From: a bacterium
Lineage (GTDB): Bacteria; Chloroflexota; Dormibacteria; UBA8260; Bog-877
Length of the DNA: 13,117 nucleotides
NCBI GenBank assembly: GCA_021817185.1
Contig: JAKAVU010000040.1
Span: 1-13,117, forward strand
Reading direction: 5' to 3'
The translations under genes and the position numbers were made by a program. A model generated the notes under the pieces. That model did not search any database, was not told where the DNA came from, and saw only the letters and a list, made by a program, of their open reading frames with translations. Shown here in pieces: positions 1 through 9,546 of this stretch. Within the stretch, counting starts at the first letter, position 1, and every line of letters begins with the position of its first letter.

Positions 1-61
1 CGGGGCGCGCTTCTCGTCTTCTCAGGCCCTGATTTTCACTTCCAGGAGTCCAGAAGACAGC

Positions 62-90
62 AAAACGCCCGGAGATTGCTCTCCGGGCGT
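62..90 (-). terminator. Probable intrinsic terminator of nrdJ
   Basis: A perfect 11-bp inverted repeat (ACGCCCGGAGA at 65-75, TCTCCGGGCGT at 80-90) encloses a 4-nt loop. Read on the minus strand, it lies about 50 nt past the nrdJ stop and ends in a short T-run (complement of 62-65). The T-run is only about four bases, so efficiency is uncertain. A second, weaker hairpin (TCGCAA 105-110 with TTGCGA 116-121) sits between it and the stop codon. Bases 1-61 show nothing else recognisable. Confidence 0.7.
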
Positions 91-142
91 CTGCTTCGCG
101 AAAGTCGCAAGCGTTTTGCGATTTATTCGCAAGACCCTCCTT

Positions 143-2971
<2,829 letters not shown>

Positions 2972-3005
2972 GGAATTTCCTCCTGGCAGGACGAGCGGTG
3001 GTTGA

Positions 3006-3019
3006 CTAGAGGGCTCTAG
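3006..3019. repeat. 6-2-6 palindrome upstream of nrdJ
   Basis: CTAGAG-GG-CTCTAG is a perfect inverted repeat with 6-bp arms and a 2-bp spacer. It lies 35-48 nt upstream of the nrdJ GTG, inside its probable 5' untranslated region or promoter-proximal region. It could be an operator or a small hairpin. No family is assigned, and chance occurrence is possible. Confidence 0.35.
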
Positions 3020-3028
3020 GTGGCTTCC

Positions 3029-3044
3029 GAACCATATGTGGTGG
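3029..3044. promoter_or_regulatory. NrdR-box-like site 1 (proximal)
   Basis: GAACCATATGTGGTGG matches the published NrdR-box consensus acaCwAtATaTwGtgt at about 10 of 16 positions, including the central A-T core and outer C/G of the core (3032-3041). NrdR is the ATP/dATP-sensing repressor of ribonucleotide reductase genes and binds paired boxes on one face of the helix. Alone this box is weak. Its support comes from the second box exactly 32 bp away (three helical turns) and from lying just upstream of nrdJ. Confidence 0.5.
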
Positions 3045-3060
3045 GTGTCACAGGGCCTAG

Positions 3061-3076
3061 GCGCAATATCTTGGGC
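3061..3076. promoter_or_regulatory. NrdR-box-like site 2 (distal)
   Basis: GCGCAATATCTTGGGC matches the NrdR consensus at about 11 of 16 positions. The 10-bp core CAATATCTTG (3064-3073) agrees at 9 of 10 with CwAtATaTwG. On the minus strand a -35-like TTGACT (3091-3096) lies upstream, so this box covers the place where the nrdJ -10 would fall (for example GATATT, 3065-3070, at a long 20-nt spacing). That arrangement fits repression by occlusion. Confidence 0.55.
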
Positions 3077-3126
3077 CCTTGGCCCGAAATAGTCAAGAGC
3101 CTGCCCTCCGCTCATCCGGTCCTCCC

Positions 3127-3132
3127 TAGAAT
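3127..3132 (+). promoter_or_regulatory. -10-like element for the oxoglutarate dehydrogenase operon
   Basis: TAGAAT matches the TATAAT consensus at five of six positions and lies 72 nt upstream of the TTG start at 3205. No convincing -35 hexamer is visible 16-18 nt upstream, which is common in high-GC bacteria but leaves the call weak. Confidence 0.25.
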
Positions 3133-3153
3133 CGTACCCAGAAGCAATGCGAG

Positions 3154-3167
3154 CTGTGAACTCACAG
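3154..3167. promoter_or_regulatory. Palindromic operator candidate before the oxoglutarate dehydrogenase gene
   Basis: CTGTGA-AC-TCACAG is a perfect inverted repeat with 6-bp arms and a 2-bp spacer. It sits just downstream of the -10-like TAGAAT and 37 nt before the TTG start, a position suited to a repressor. The TGTGA/TCACA half-sites resemble Crp/Fnr half-sites, but the spacer is 2 bp rather than 6, so a Crp site is not claimed. Confidence 0.4.
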
Positions 3168-3204
3168 AACGGTCGCCGCTCGTCCCGCCATTCAGGGAGA
3201 CGCT

Positions 3205-6200
3205 TTGCCGATTAAGACCATGGAGGTGACTCTGCCCCAGATGGGCGAGTCGGTGACCGAGGGAGTGGTTGGGGCCTGGCGCAAGCAGGTCGGCGATGAG
3301 GTCGCGGCCGGGGAGACCCTGGTCGAAATCCAGACTGACAAGATCGACGCCGAGGTCCCCGCCCCCGCCGCCGGGGTCCTGGTCCGCATCGTGGCGCCCG
3401 AGGGAGAGGTGGTCGCGGTCGGAGCGCCCCTGGCGGAGATGGCCCTGAGCGGGCCGCCCTCCGAGGCCAGCGATGCTTCCCGTAAGGCGCCCTCGCCCCC
3501 AGCCGCGGAGGACGGGCGGGCCGAACCCGCCGCGGCTCCGGTGGAGGTCCCGCTGCCGGCCCTGGGCGAGTCCGTGACCGAGGGGGTGGTGGGAACCTGG
3601 CACAAGCATCCCGGCGATGCCATCGCGGCCGGGGAGACCCTGGTCGAGATCCAGACCGACAAGGTCGACGCCGAGGTCCCCGCCCCCGTGGGTGGGACCG
3701 TGCTCGAGGTGCTGGTGCCCGAGGGAGAGACGGTTTCGGTGGGCACGGTCATGGCCACAATCCAGCCCGGGCCGAAACTTGCGGATCATGTTGAGACCGC
3801 GCCATCGGAGCCGGCCGCTCCGGTGGCTGCAGCCCCCGCCCGGTCGCACCCGGAGGTGGATGCGAGCCCGCTGGCGCGGAGGCGCGCCGCCCTGGACGGC
3901 GTCGACCTCAGTCAGGTCCAGGGAACCGGTCCGGGGGGGATGGTCCGGCGTGACGACGTGGTGGTCGCGCAGACCGTCGCGCCTGCCGCCGGTTCCACCA
4001 CCGTTCCCATCAAGGGAAGCTCGGCCAGGTTGGTTGAGGCGATGGAGCAGAGCCTCACGATTCCAACTGCGACCAGCTTTCGCACCATCGAGGTACCGAT
4101 CCTGGAGGCGCGTCGCGGGCAGCTGAACGAGGCACTCTCGGCTCGGGGCAGCTCCGGCTTCAAGGTCTCCTTCACCCATCTGGTGGCTTACGCCCTGGTC
4201 AAGGCTGCCAAGGAGATGCCGGCATTCTCGGCCGGCTTCACCAGCCTGGAGGGCAAGCCTCACAAGGTGGTGCGCAGTGGCGTGAACCTGGGCTTGGCGG
4301 TGGACGTGGAGCGGTCCGACGGTTCCCGGTTCCTGCTGGTCCCGGTGATAAAGGGTGCCGACCGCCTGGACTTCCCAGGATTCCGGACGGCTTACGAGGA
4401 GCTGGTTGCCAAGACCCGGTCGGGCGGGCTCTCCGTGGACGACCTCGCCGATGCCACCATCACCCTCACCAACCCGGGGGGTGTCGGCACGATGGCCTCC
4501 GTGCCGCGCCTGATGGCGGGTCAGGCCGCGATCATCGCGGTCGGGGCGATCACCACTCCCCCTGGCTTCTCGGGCCTCTCCTTGGAGGCCAAGTCAGCGC
4601 TGGGCATCCGCCCAGTCATGACCCTGACCAGCACCTACGACCACCGGCTCGTTCAGGGGCTGGAGTCGGGGATGCTCCTGCGCCAGCTGGAGGTCCTGCT
4701 GTCCGGCGGCCAGGGGTTCTATGAGGACGTCTTCAGGAGCCTGCAGCTGGACCTGCCCAGCCTGGCCGAGCCGGCCGCCCCCGCGCCGCTGACCGTCACC
4801 GCCGGGTCGGCCCTGTCCACCCCCAACCAGCAGCTGATGAGGGCGGTGGCGGCGGGCATGTCCCTGGTCAAGGCCTACAGGACCCACGGACATCTGGCGG
4901 CGCATCTCGACCCTCTCGGGTCGGAGCCTCCGGGAGACCCGTCACTGGAGCCGGCCACGGTGGGGCTCGACCACGCCCTCATGGCCCAGGTTCCGGCCGA
5001 GATGCTCCGGGTCGCGGTCCCGGGGGCGACCTTGGCGGACGCCCTGCCCAGAATGCGCCAGACGTATTGCGGGACCATCGCCTACGAGATCGAGCACATC
5101 AGCAGCCATGAGCAGCGGACCTGGCTGCGCAGCCAGATCGAGTCAGGAGCCCACCTCACCCCCCTCAGCCAGGAGGAGCAGCGCCAGCTGCTGCACCGGC
5201 TGGCCCAGGTCGACGCGTTTGAGCGTTTCCTGCGCAAGACCTATCTCGGGCAGCACACCTTCTCGGTGGAGGGCCTGGACGCCCTGATCCCGATGCTGGA
5301 GCATCTCATCGAACTCTTCGCCAAGGACGGCACCCGCGAGGTGGTGCTGGGCATGGCCCATCGCGGTCGGCTCAACGTGACCGCGCGGATCGTGGGCCGG
5401 TCCCTGGAGGACATCATCGCGGAGTTCGAGTCCGGCGCCTACCTGGGTGGGGCCTCGACCGGGGACGTGAAGTATCACTACGGGGCCGAGGGCGTGGCGC
5501 GCACGCGCGACAACCGGGAGGTGCGGGTCGTGCTCACCCACAATCCCAGCCACCTGGAGGTGGTCAACGCCGTGGTTGAGGGGCGCACTCGGGCCAGGCA
5601 GACGGCGGGGGGGTCAATCGCGGTGGAGCAGGACACGCGCTCCGCCATCCCCGTTCTCATCCACGGGGACGCCGCGTTCACCGGGCAGGGCGTGGTGACG
5701 GAAACCCTCAACCTGCAGAGTTTGGAAGGCTATCGCGTGGGCGGCACGGTGCACATCATCGGCAACAACCAGATCGGCTTCACCACGGAGCCCGGCGAGG
5801 GGCGGTCGACCCGCTACGCCAGCGACGTTGCCAAGGGCTACGACATCCCCATCATCCATGTGAATGGCGACGACGTCGAGGCTTGCCTGCAGGCGGTCAG
5901 GCTGGCGGTGAGCTACCGCGCCACCTTCGAGCGCGATGTGCTCATCGACCTGATCGGCTACCGTCGCCTCGGCCACAATGAGGGCGACGAGCCCGCCTAC
6001 ACGCAGCCCGTCATGATGGCCAAGATCCGCAGCCATCCCACCCCGGTCCAGGTCTACGGCGCCCGCCTCGTCGAGCGGGGCGTGGCCAGCGAGGCAGACG
6101 TGGAGATGGAGCAGCAGGTGGCCTACCAGGAGATGGTGGACGCCCACGCCCGCGCCCTTGCCAACGGCCACGAGCTGGCCGCCGCGGCCCAACCCGCGGG

Positions 6201-7422
6201 CACCATGGCCGAGCCCGACGGCCTCCCCGCGGTGCAGACCGCGGTGGCCCTTGAGCGCCTGGAGGCACTCGACCGCGAGCTCGCCGCCACGCCCGACTCC
6301 TTCCGGTTGAATCCCAAGCTGACCCGCTTCTTTGCGCAGCGGCCGCGGGCGTTCCAGCCCGACGGCAGGCTGCTCTGGGCCCAGGGCGAGGCGCTGGCCT
6401 TCGCCAGCCTGCTGGAGGAGGGAGTCGCGATCCGTCTCACCGGCCAGGACACGGCCCGCGGGACCTTCAGCCAGCGCCACCTGGTGCTCCACGATGTGGA
6501 GACCGGGGCGGCCTGGGCTCCCATCCAGCATCTTTCGGGAGCCAGGGCGAGCTTCGAAGTCCACAACAGCCCCCTCTCAGAGGTTGCGGCGATGGGTTTC
6601 GAGTACGGATATGGGGTGACCAAGCCTCAGGCCCTGGTGCTGTGGGAGGCGCAGTACGGCGACTTCTTCAACAACGCCCAGGTGATAATCGACCAGTTCG
6701 TGGCTGCCGGGCAGGCCAAGTGGGACCAGGAATCGCGGCTCACCCTGCTCCTCCCGCACGGCTACGAGGGCAGCGGCCCGGAGCACTCCAGCGCCAGGGT
6801 CGAGCGCTTCCTGGAACTCTGCGCCGAGGGCAACATGAGGGTCGCATATCCCTCCACCGCGGCCCAGTACTTCCACCTGCTGCGCCTGCAGGCCCTGGCG
6901 GAGGAGCGTCGCCCGCTGGTGGTCCTCACTCCCAAGAGCGGCCTGCGCCTGCAGGCAACCATGTCCAGCCCCGCTGAGCTTGCCGGGGGAGGGTTCCAGG
7001 CGGTGCTGGACGACCCGGCCGCCCCTGACCCCGGGCGGGTACGGCGGCTGCTCATCTCCAGCGGCAAGGTCGCGCACGAGCTCATCGCCCGCCGGGACAA
7101 GGAGCACCTTGAGCAGGTGGCGGTGGTGAGGCTCGAGCTGCTGTACCCGTTTGCGACCGCCGCGATCGAAGAGACACTCTCGCGATATGACCAGGCGGAG
7201 GAGGCGCTCTGGGTCCAGGAGGAGCCCCGCAACATGGGGGCCTACAACTATCTTGTGCCGCGACTCCAGCCGATCCTGCCTTCCGGAATGTCGCTCACCT
7301 ACGTGGGGCGGCGGGCCCAGGCCTCGCCGTCCGAGGGATCCATGAGCGCTCACCTGGCGGAACAGGAGCGGCTGATCTCGGAGGCGGTGCTGGGGGCGGC
7401 TCCCGCCGGGGAGCCTGGGTGA
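3205..7422 (+). CDS. kgd: Fused 2-oxoglutarate dehydrogenase E2-E1 (Kgd/OdhA type) with two lipoyl domains and a PSBD
   Basis: Converts 2-oxoglutarate to succinyl-CoA with E3, carrying decarboxylase (E1) and succinyltransferase (E2) activities on one 1405-residue chain. Domains in order: lipoyl 1 (about 5-80, lysine K46 in TDKID); lipoyl 2 (about 112-188, K153 in TDKVD); Ala/Pro linker; peripheral-subunit-binding domain (about 219-255); E2 catalytic domain (about 270-510, H480 in YDHRLVQG); thiamine-diphosphate E1 (about 540-1395). E1 marks are HGH (561-563), MAHRGRLN (H719), HNPSHLE (779-785), the diphosphate-binding GD (821-822) with GNNQIGF (853 on), and LGHNEGDEP (H924). Mycobacterial Kgd is about 1230 residues and lacks the lipoyl and PSBD parts. 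The TTG start is chosen because AGGGAG (3194-3199) lies 5 nt before it; ATG at 3220 has no such site. The stop overlaps lpdA by 4 bp. Confidence 0.94.
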   Translation: MPIKTMEVTLPQMGESVTEGVVGAWRKQVGDEVAAGETLVEIQTDKIDAEVPAPAAGVLVRIVAPEGEVVAVGAPLAEMALSGPPSEASDASRKAPSPPAAEDGRAEPAAAPVEVPLPALGESVTEGVVGTWHKHPGDAIAAGETLVEIQTDKVDAEVPAPVGGTVLEVLVPEGETVSVGTVMATIQPGPKLADHVETAPSEPAAPVAAAPARSHPEVDASPLARRRAALDGVDLSQVQGTGPGGMVRRDDVVVAQTVAPAAGSTTVPIKGSSARLVEAMEQSLTIPTATSFRTIEVPILEARRGQLNEALSARGSSGFKVSFTHLVAYALVKAAKEMPAFSAGFTSLEGKPHKVVRSGVNLGLAVDVERSDGSRFLLVPVIKGADRLDFPGFRTAYEELVAKTRSGGLSVDDLADATITLTNPGGVGTMASVPRLMAGQAAIIAVGAITTPPGFSGLSLEAKSALGIRPVMTLTSTYDHRLVQGLESGMLLRQLEVLLSGGQGFYEDVFRSLQLDLPSLAEPAAPAPLTVTAGSALSTPNQQLMRAVAAGMSLVKAYRTHGHLAAHLDPLGSEPPGDPSLEPATVGLDHALMAQVPAEMLRVAVPGATLADALPRMRQTYCGTIAYEIEHISSHEQRTWLRSQIESGAHLTPLSQEEQRQLLHRLAQVDAFERFLRKTYLGQHTFSVEGLDALIPMLEHLIELFAKDGTREVVLGMAHRGRLNVTARIVGRSLEDIIAEFESGAYLGGASTGDVKYHYGAEGVARTRDNREVRVVLTHNPSHLEVVNAVVEGRTRARQTAGGSIAVEQDTRSAIPVLIHGDAAFTGQGVVTETLNLQSLEGYRVGGTVHIIGNNQIGFTTEPGEGRSTRYASDVAKGYDIPIIHVNGDDVEACLQAVRLAVSYRATFERDVLIDLIGYRRLGHNEGDEPAYTQPVMMAKIRSHPTPVQVYGARLVERGVASEADVEMEQQVAYQEMVDAHARALANGHELAAAAQPAGTMAEPDGLPAVQTAVALERLEALDRELAATPDSFRLNPKLTRFFAQRPRAFQPDGRLLWAQGEALAFASLLEEGVAIRLTGQDTARGTFSQRHLVLHDVETGAAWAPIQHLSGARASFEVHNSPLSEVAAMGFEYGYGVTKPQALVLWEAQYGDFFNNAQVIIDQFVAAGQAKWDQESRLTLLLPHGYEGSGPEHSSARVERFLELCAEGNMRVAYPSTAAQYFHLLRLQALAEERRPLVVLTPKSGLRLQATMSSPAELAGGGFQAVLDDPAAPDPGRVRRLLISSGKVAHELIARRDKEHLEQVAVVRLELLYPFATAAIEETLSRYDQAEEALWVQEEPRNMGAYNYLVPRLQPILPSGMSLTYVGRRAQASPSEGSMSAHLAEQERLISEAVLGAAPAGEPG
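3304..3688 (+). repeat. Near-identical direct repeat encoding the two lipoyl-lysine hairpins
   Basis: Bases 3304-3367 and 3625-3688 (321 bp apart) are identical at 61 of 64 positions. The three differences give GAA/GAG, ACT/ACC and ATC/GTC, of which only the last changes the protein (Ile to Val). The repeat spans the lipoylation lysine codons. Flanking parts of the two domains are more diverged, which points to domain duplication with strong constraint or gene conversion at the core. Confidence 0.9.
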
Positions 7423-8792
7423 GCGCCCCCCGGGTGGTGGTGCTGGGCGGGGGCCCAGCCGGCGACGTGGCGGCGCTGCGAGCGGCTCAGTTGGGCGCGG
7501 AGGTGGTCCTGGTCGAGCGTCGCGAACTGGGCGGAACCTGTCTCAACCGAGGCTGCGTCCCCAGCAAGGCGCTTCTCGCCATCTCGGCCCTGGCCAGCAA
7601 GATCCAGCGCGCGGACGAGTTCGGGCTGGTGGTGCCTGGGCTCTCCTTTGACTTCCCCAAGATGCAACGGCGCAAGGACGAGATCGTGCTGAGGATGCGC
7701 AGCGGGGTGGAGTCCGCCTGCAAGCGGCACCAGGTCAACGTGGTGCGCGAGCAGGGTCATCTGGAGCAGGGAGCAGTCGTCGCGGGAGGCACCACCTACC
7801 CCTATGACCACCTGGTGGTGTGCGTGGGGACGGAGCCATCGGGACTGCCCGGGATCGACATGGACCATCCCCGGGTGATCACCTCGGACGGCGTCTGGAC
7901 CCTGGCCGAGATCCCCAAGCGACTCCTGATCATCGGCGGCGGGGTCATCGGCTGCGAGTTCGCGAGCCTGTTCGCCCCCCTGGGATCTGAGGTGACCGTG
8001 GTGGAGATGCTGCCCCAGCTGCTGGTGGGGGTGGACCGGCGCACAGCCCAGCAGTTCCAGAAGTTGCTGGAGGGCCACGGGGTGAAGGTGCATCTGGAGA
8101 CCAGGGTCGAGGAGGTCACCTATCGCGACGAATCGGTGGCGGCGACCCTGACGGGGGGCGCCGTGGTGGAGTCCGACACCCTCCTGGTGGCGGTGGGGAG
8201 AACGCCCCAGACGGCCGGGATCGGGCTGGTGGAGGCGGGTCTGCGCGTGAACCAGAGCGGCCACCTGGAGGTGGACGAGTACCTGCGGACCGCCAACCAC
8301 ACCATCTGGGCGGCGGGTGACTGCATCGGCGGGCTGCAGCTGGCCCACCTGGCCAGTGCGGAGGCGGCCCGGGCCGTGGAGAACGCACTGGACCCGCTGC
8401 GGATGCGGCCCATGGATCGGACGGTTGTTCCCAGCTGCATCTTCACCAGCCCCGAGATAGCCACGGTCGGCCTGCATGCGGATCTGGCCCGGGAGGCCGG
8501 CCACGAGGTCCGCATCGGCCAGGCCCGCTTCATCGGCGAGGCGAAGGCGCTGGCGGAGGGCGAGCCGGAGGGCTACGTTCAGCTGGTGGCCGATGCCCAA
8601 GACGACCGCCTGCTGGGCGCCACCATCATGGGCCCGCACGCCGTCGAGCTCATCCATGAGGTGGGGGTCGCCATCAGCGACGGCTTCACGATGGCCGAAT
8701 TGGGGGATGTGATCCACGCCCACCCCACGGTCAGCGAGGTCGTGATGGATGCCGCCCAACAGGGTCACGCCACCGCCCCCTATTTGAGTTGA
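7419..8792 (+). CDS. lpdA: Dihydrolipoyl dehydrogenase (E3)
   Basis: Flavoprotein that reoxidises dihydrolipoyl groups and reduces NAD+, serving as E3 of the oxoglutarate dehydrogenase encoded just upstream. The 457-residue chain is of normal family length. The FAD-binding GGGPAG is at 10-15, the redox disulfide C41/C46 is in GGTCLNRGCVPSK, the NAD-binding GGGVIG is near 173-178, and the C-terminal HAHPTVSE (432-440) carries the catalytic H435 and E440. The position after Gly-15 in the FAD motif is Asp, where many homologues have Tyr, a minor oddity. The GTG start overlaps the upstream TGA (GTGA), and GGGGAG lies 5 nt before it, indicating translational coupling. The enzyme could also serve pyruvate dehydrogenase or glycine cleavage, but the coupling suggests the oxoglutarate complex is the main partner. 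Confidence 0.95.
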   Translation: MSAPRVVVLGGGPAGDVAALRAAQLGAEVVLVERRELGGTCLNRGCVPSKALLAISALASKIQRADEFGLVVPGLSFDFPKMQRRKDEIVLRMRSGVESACKRHQVNVVREQGHLEQGAVVAGGTTYPYDHLVVCVGTEPSGLPGIDMDHPRVITSDGVWTLAEIPKRLLIIGGGVIGCEFASLFAPLGSEVTVVEMLPQLLVGVDRRTAQQFQKLLEGHGVKVHLETRVEEVTYRDESVAATLTGGAVVESDTLLVAVGRTPQTAGIGLVEAGLRVNQSGHLEVDEYLRTANHTIWAAGDCIGGLQLAHLASAEAARAVENALDPLRMRPMDRTVVPSCIFTSPEIATVGLHADLAREAGHEVRIGQARFIGEAKALAEGEPEGYVQLVADAQDDRLLGATIMGPHAVELIHEVGVAISDGFTMAELGDVIHAHPTVSEVVMDAAQQGHATAPYLS

Positions 8793-8796
8793 GACG

Positions 8797-8885
8797 TCCC
8801 CGCGGCCGCCCCACAGCGGACTCCTCCCAGTGCGGGTGGTGGCGGCGAGCCCCCAACTGACTCAGACAGCCGGTCGCCGCGGGGA
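8797..8885. repeat. 10-bp inverted repeat framing the leader of the toxin-antitoxin pair
   Basis: TCCCCGCGGC (8797-8806) and GCCGCGGGGA (8876-8885) are perfect reverse complements 69 bp apart. The right arm contains part of the Shine-Dalgarno sequence of the antitoxin-like gene (GGAGGG, 8883-8888). In RNA the pairing could hide that site; in DNA it could be a bipartite operator. CCGCC (8806-8810) and GGCGG (8841-8845) could pair inside. There is no T-run, so it is not a typical lpdA terminator. Confidence 0.4.
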
Positions 8886-8893
8886 GGGACAGC

Positions 8894-9079
8894 TTGAGCG
8901 AACAAACCGAACGCGGGCACGGCCGGGAGTGGCCGGCGGCTGAGCCAGGAGAGAAGACCTCGGAGGGGGATCGGTTGGGTGCCGGCGCGCCCGACCGGAC
9001 GCTCTTCGGCTACCTGGGTTTGGGCGTCGCCACCGACACCGTCATGGATCAGCTGCGGGGACCGGTGGACCAGCTGTGA
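8894..9079 (+). CDS. Small antitoxin-like protein upstream of the PIN toxin
   Basis: A 61-residue ORF with a TTG start, with GGAGGG (8883-8888) 5 nt upstream. Its TGA overlaps the GTG of the PIN-domain gene (GTGA), the usual arrangement of VapB-VapC pairs, and this is the main reason to believe it is real. The first 33 or so residues are charged and rich in Glu, Gly and Pro, probably disordered. The last 25 form a more hydrophobic segment (LFGYLGLGVATD followed by MDQLRGPVDQL) that could bind the toxin. I see no AbrB, ribbon-helix-helix, Phd or MerR DNA-binding motif, so the family is not recognised. The role as antitoxin is inferred from position only; alternatively it is a non-functional leader ORF. 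Confidence 0.6.
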   Translation: MSEQTERGHGREWPAAEPGEKTSEGDRLGAGAPDRTLFGYLGLGVATDTVMDQLRGPVDQL

Positions 9080-9546
9080 TAACCGCCATCGATTCCAACG
9101 TCCTGATCGATGTGCTCAGTCCCGATCCGGAGCGAGGGATGGCATCCTGGGAGGCCCTCGGTGCCAGCCGGCGGCGCGGACCGCTGGTCGCCTGCGATGT
9201 CGTGTACTCCGAGGTGGCCGGTCTGTTTCACAGCCCTGAGGAGGCCCGGCATGTCCTCTCTGAACTGGGGATCCACTATGAGCCCACCTCCGAGCGGGCG
9301 GCGCTGCGGGCCTCCAGGATCCAACGCGAGTACCACCGCCGCGGCGGGGACCGCCAGCGTCTGGCACCCGACTTCCTGATTGGAGCGCATGCCCTCGACG
9401 TGGCGGACCGTCTGCTCACCCGGGACCGGGGATTCTACCGGGCTTACTTTCGGGATCTCGTGATCGTCGAGCCGGCCCGATCGCGCTCTGAGATCGACCG
9501 AGATGGAGCCCCGGCTCGATCCATCACTCCACAGCTAGGCAGGTGA
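9076..9546 (+). CDS. vapC: PIN-domain ribonuclease, VapC-type toxin
   Basis: A 156-residue protein with a complete PIN nuclease acidic set: D6 in AIDSNVLID, E46 in YSEVAGLF, D99 in LAPDFLIGAHA and D117 in LLTRDRGFY. PIN toxins of this layout are Mg2+/Mn2+-dependent RNases that cleave tRNA or rRNA, held inactive by a cognate antitoxin. The target cannot be told from sequence. The PIN fold ends near residue 133; the last 20 or so residues are Arg/Asp-rich and unlike the domain, and the final 23 bp overlap the convergent RAM-domain gene. The GTG start overlaps the stop of the 61-residue ORF by 4 bp and has only a weak purine stretch before it, which suggests coupled translation. Confidence 0.85.
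   Translation: MITAIDSNVLIDVLSPDPERGMASWEALGASRRRGPLVACDVVYSEVAGLFHSPEEARHVLSELGIHYEPTSERAALRASRIQREYHRRGGDRQRLAPDFLIGAHALDVADRLLTRDRGFYRAYFRDLVIVEPARSRSEIDRDGAPARSITPQLGR

Noticed and set aside
2972..3115. 48-residue N-terminal extension of nrdJ from an ATG at 3115
   Set aside because: It would put coding sequence over the NrdR-like boxes and palindrome, does not look like the enzyme family, and a strong AGGAGG precedes the in-frame GTG at 2971.
2972..3115. Cobalamin riboswitch before the B12-dependent reductase
   Set aside because: No B12-box-like conserved sequence or room for the long structured leader was seen between the putative promoter and the GTG start.
3154..3167. Crp/Fnr binding site
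   Set aside because: Half-sites resemble TGTGA/TCACA, but the spacer is 2 bp instead of 6, so the two recognition helices would not fit the usual geometry.
5614..8768. Long minus-strand open frames opposite kgd and lpdA
   Set aside because: They are antisense to conserved catalytic domains and have the low-complexity composition expected from GC-rich codon bias.
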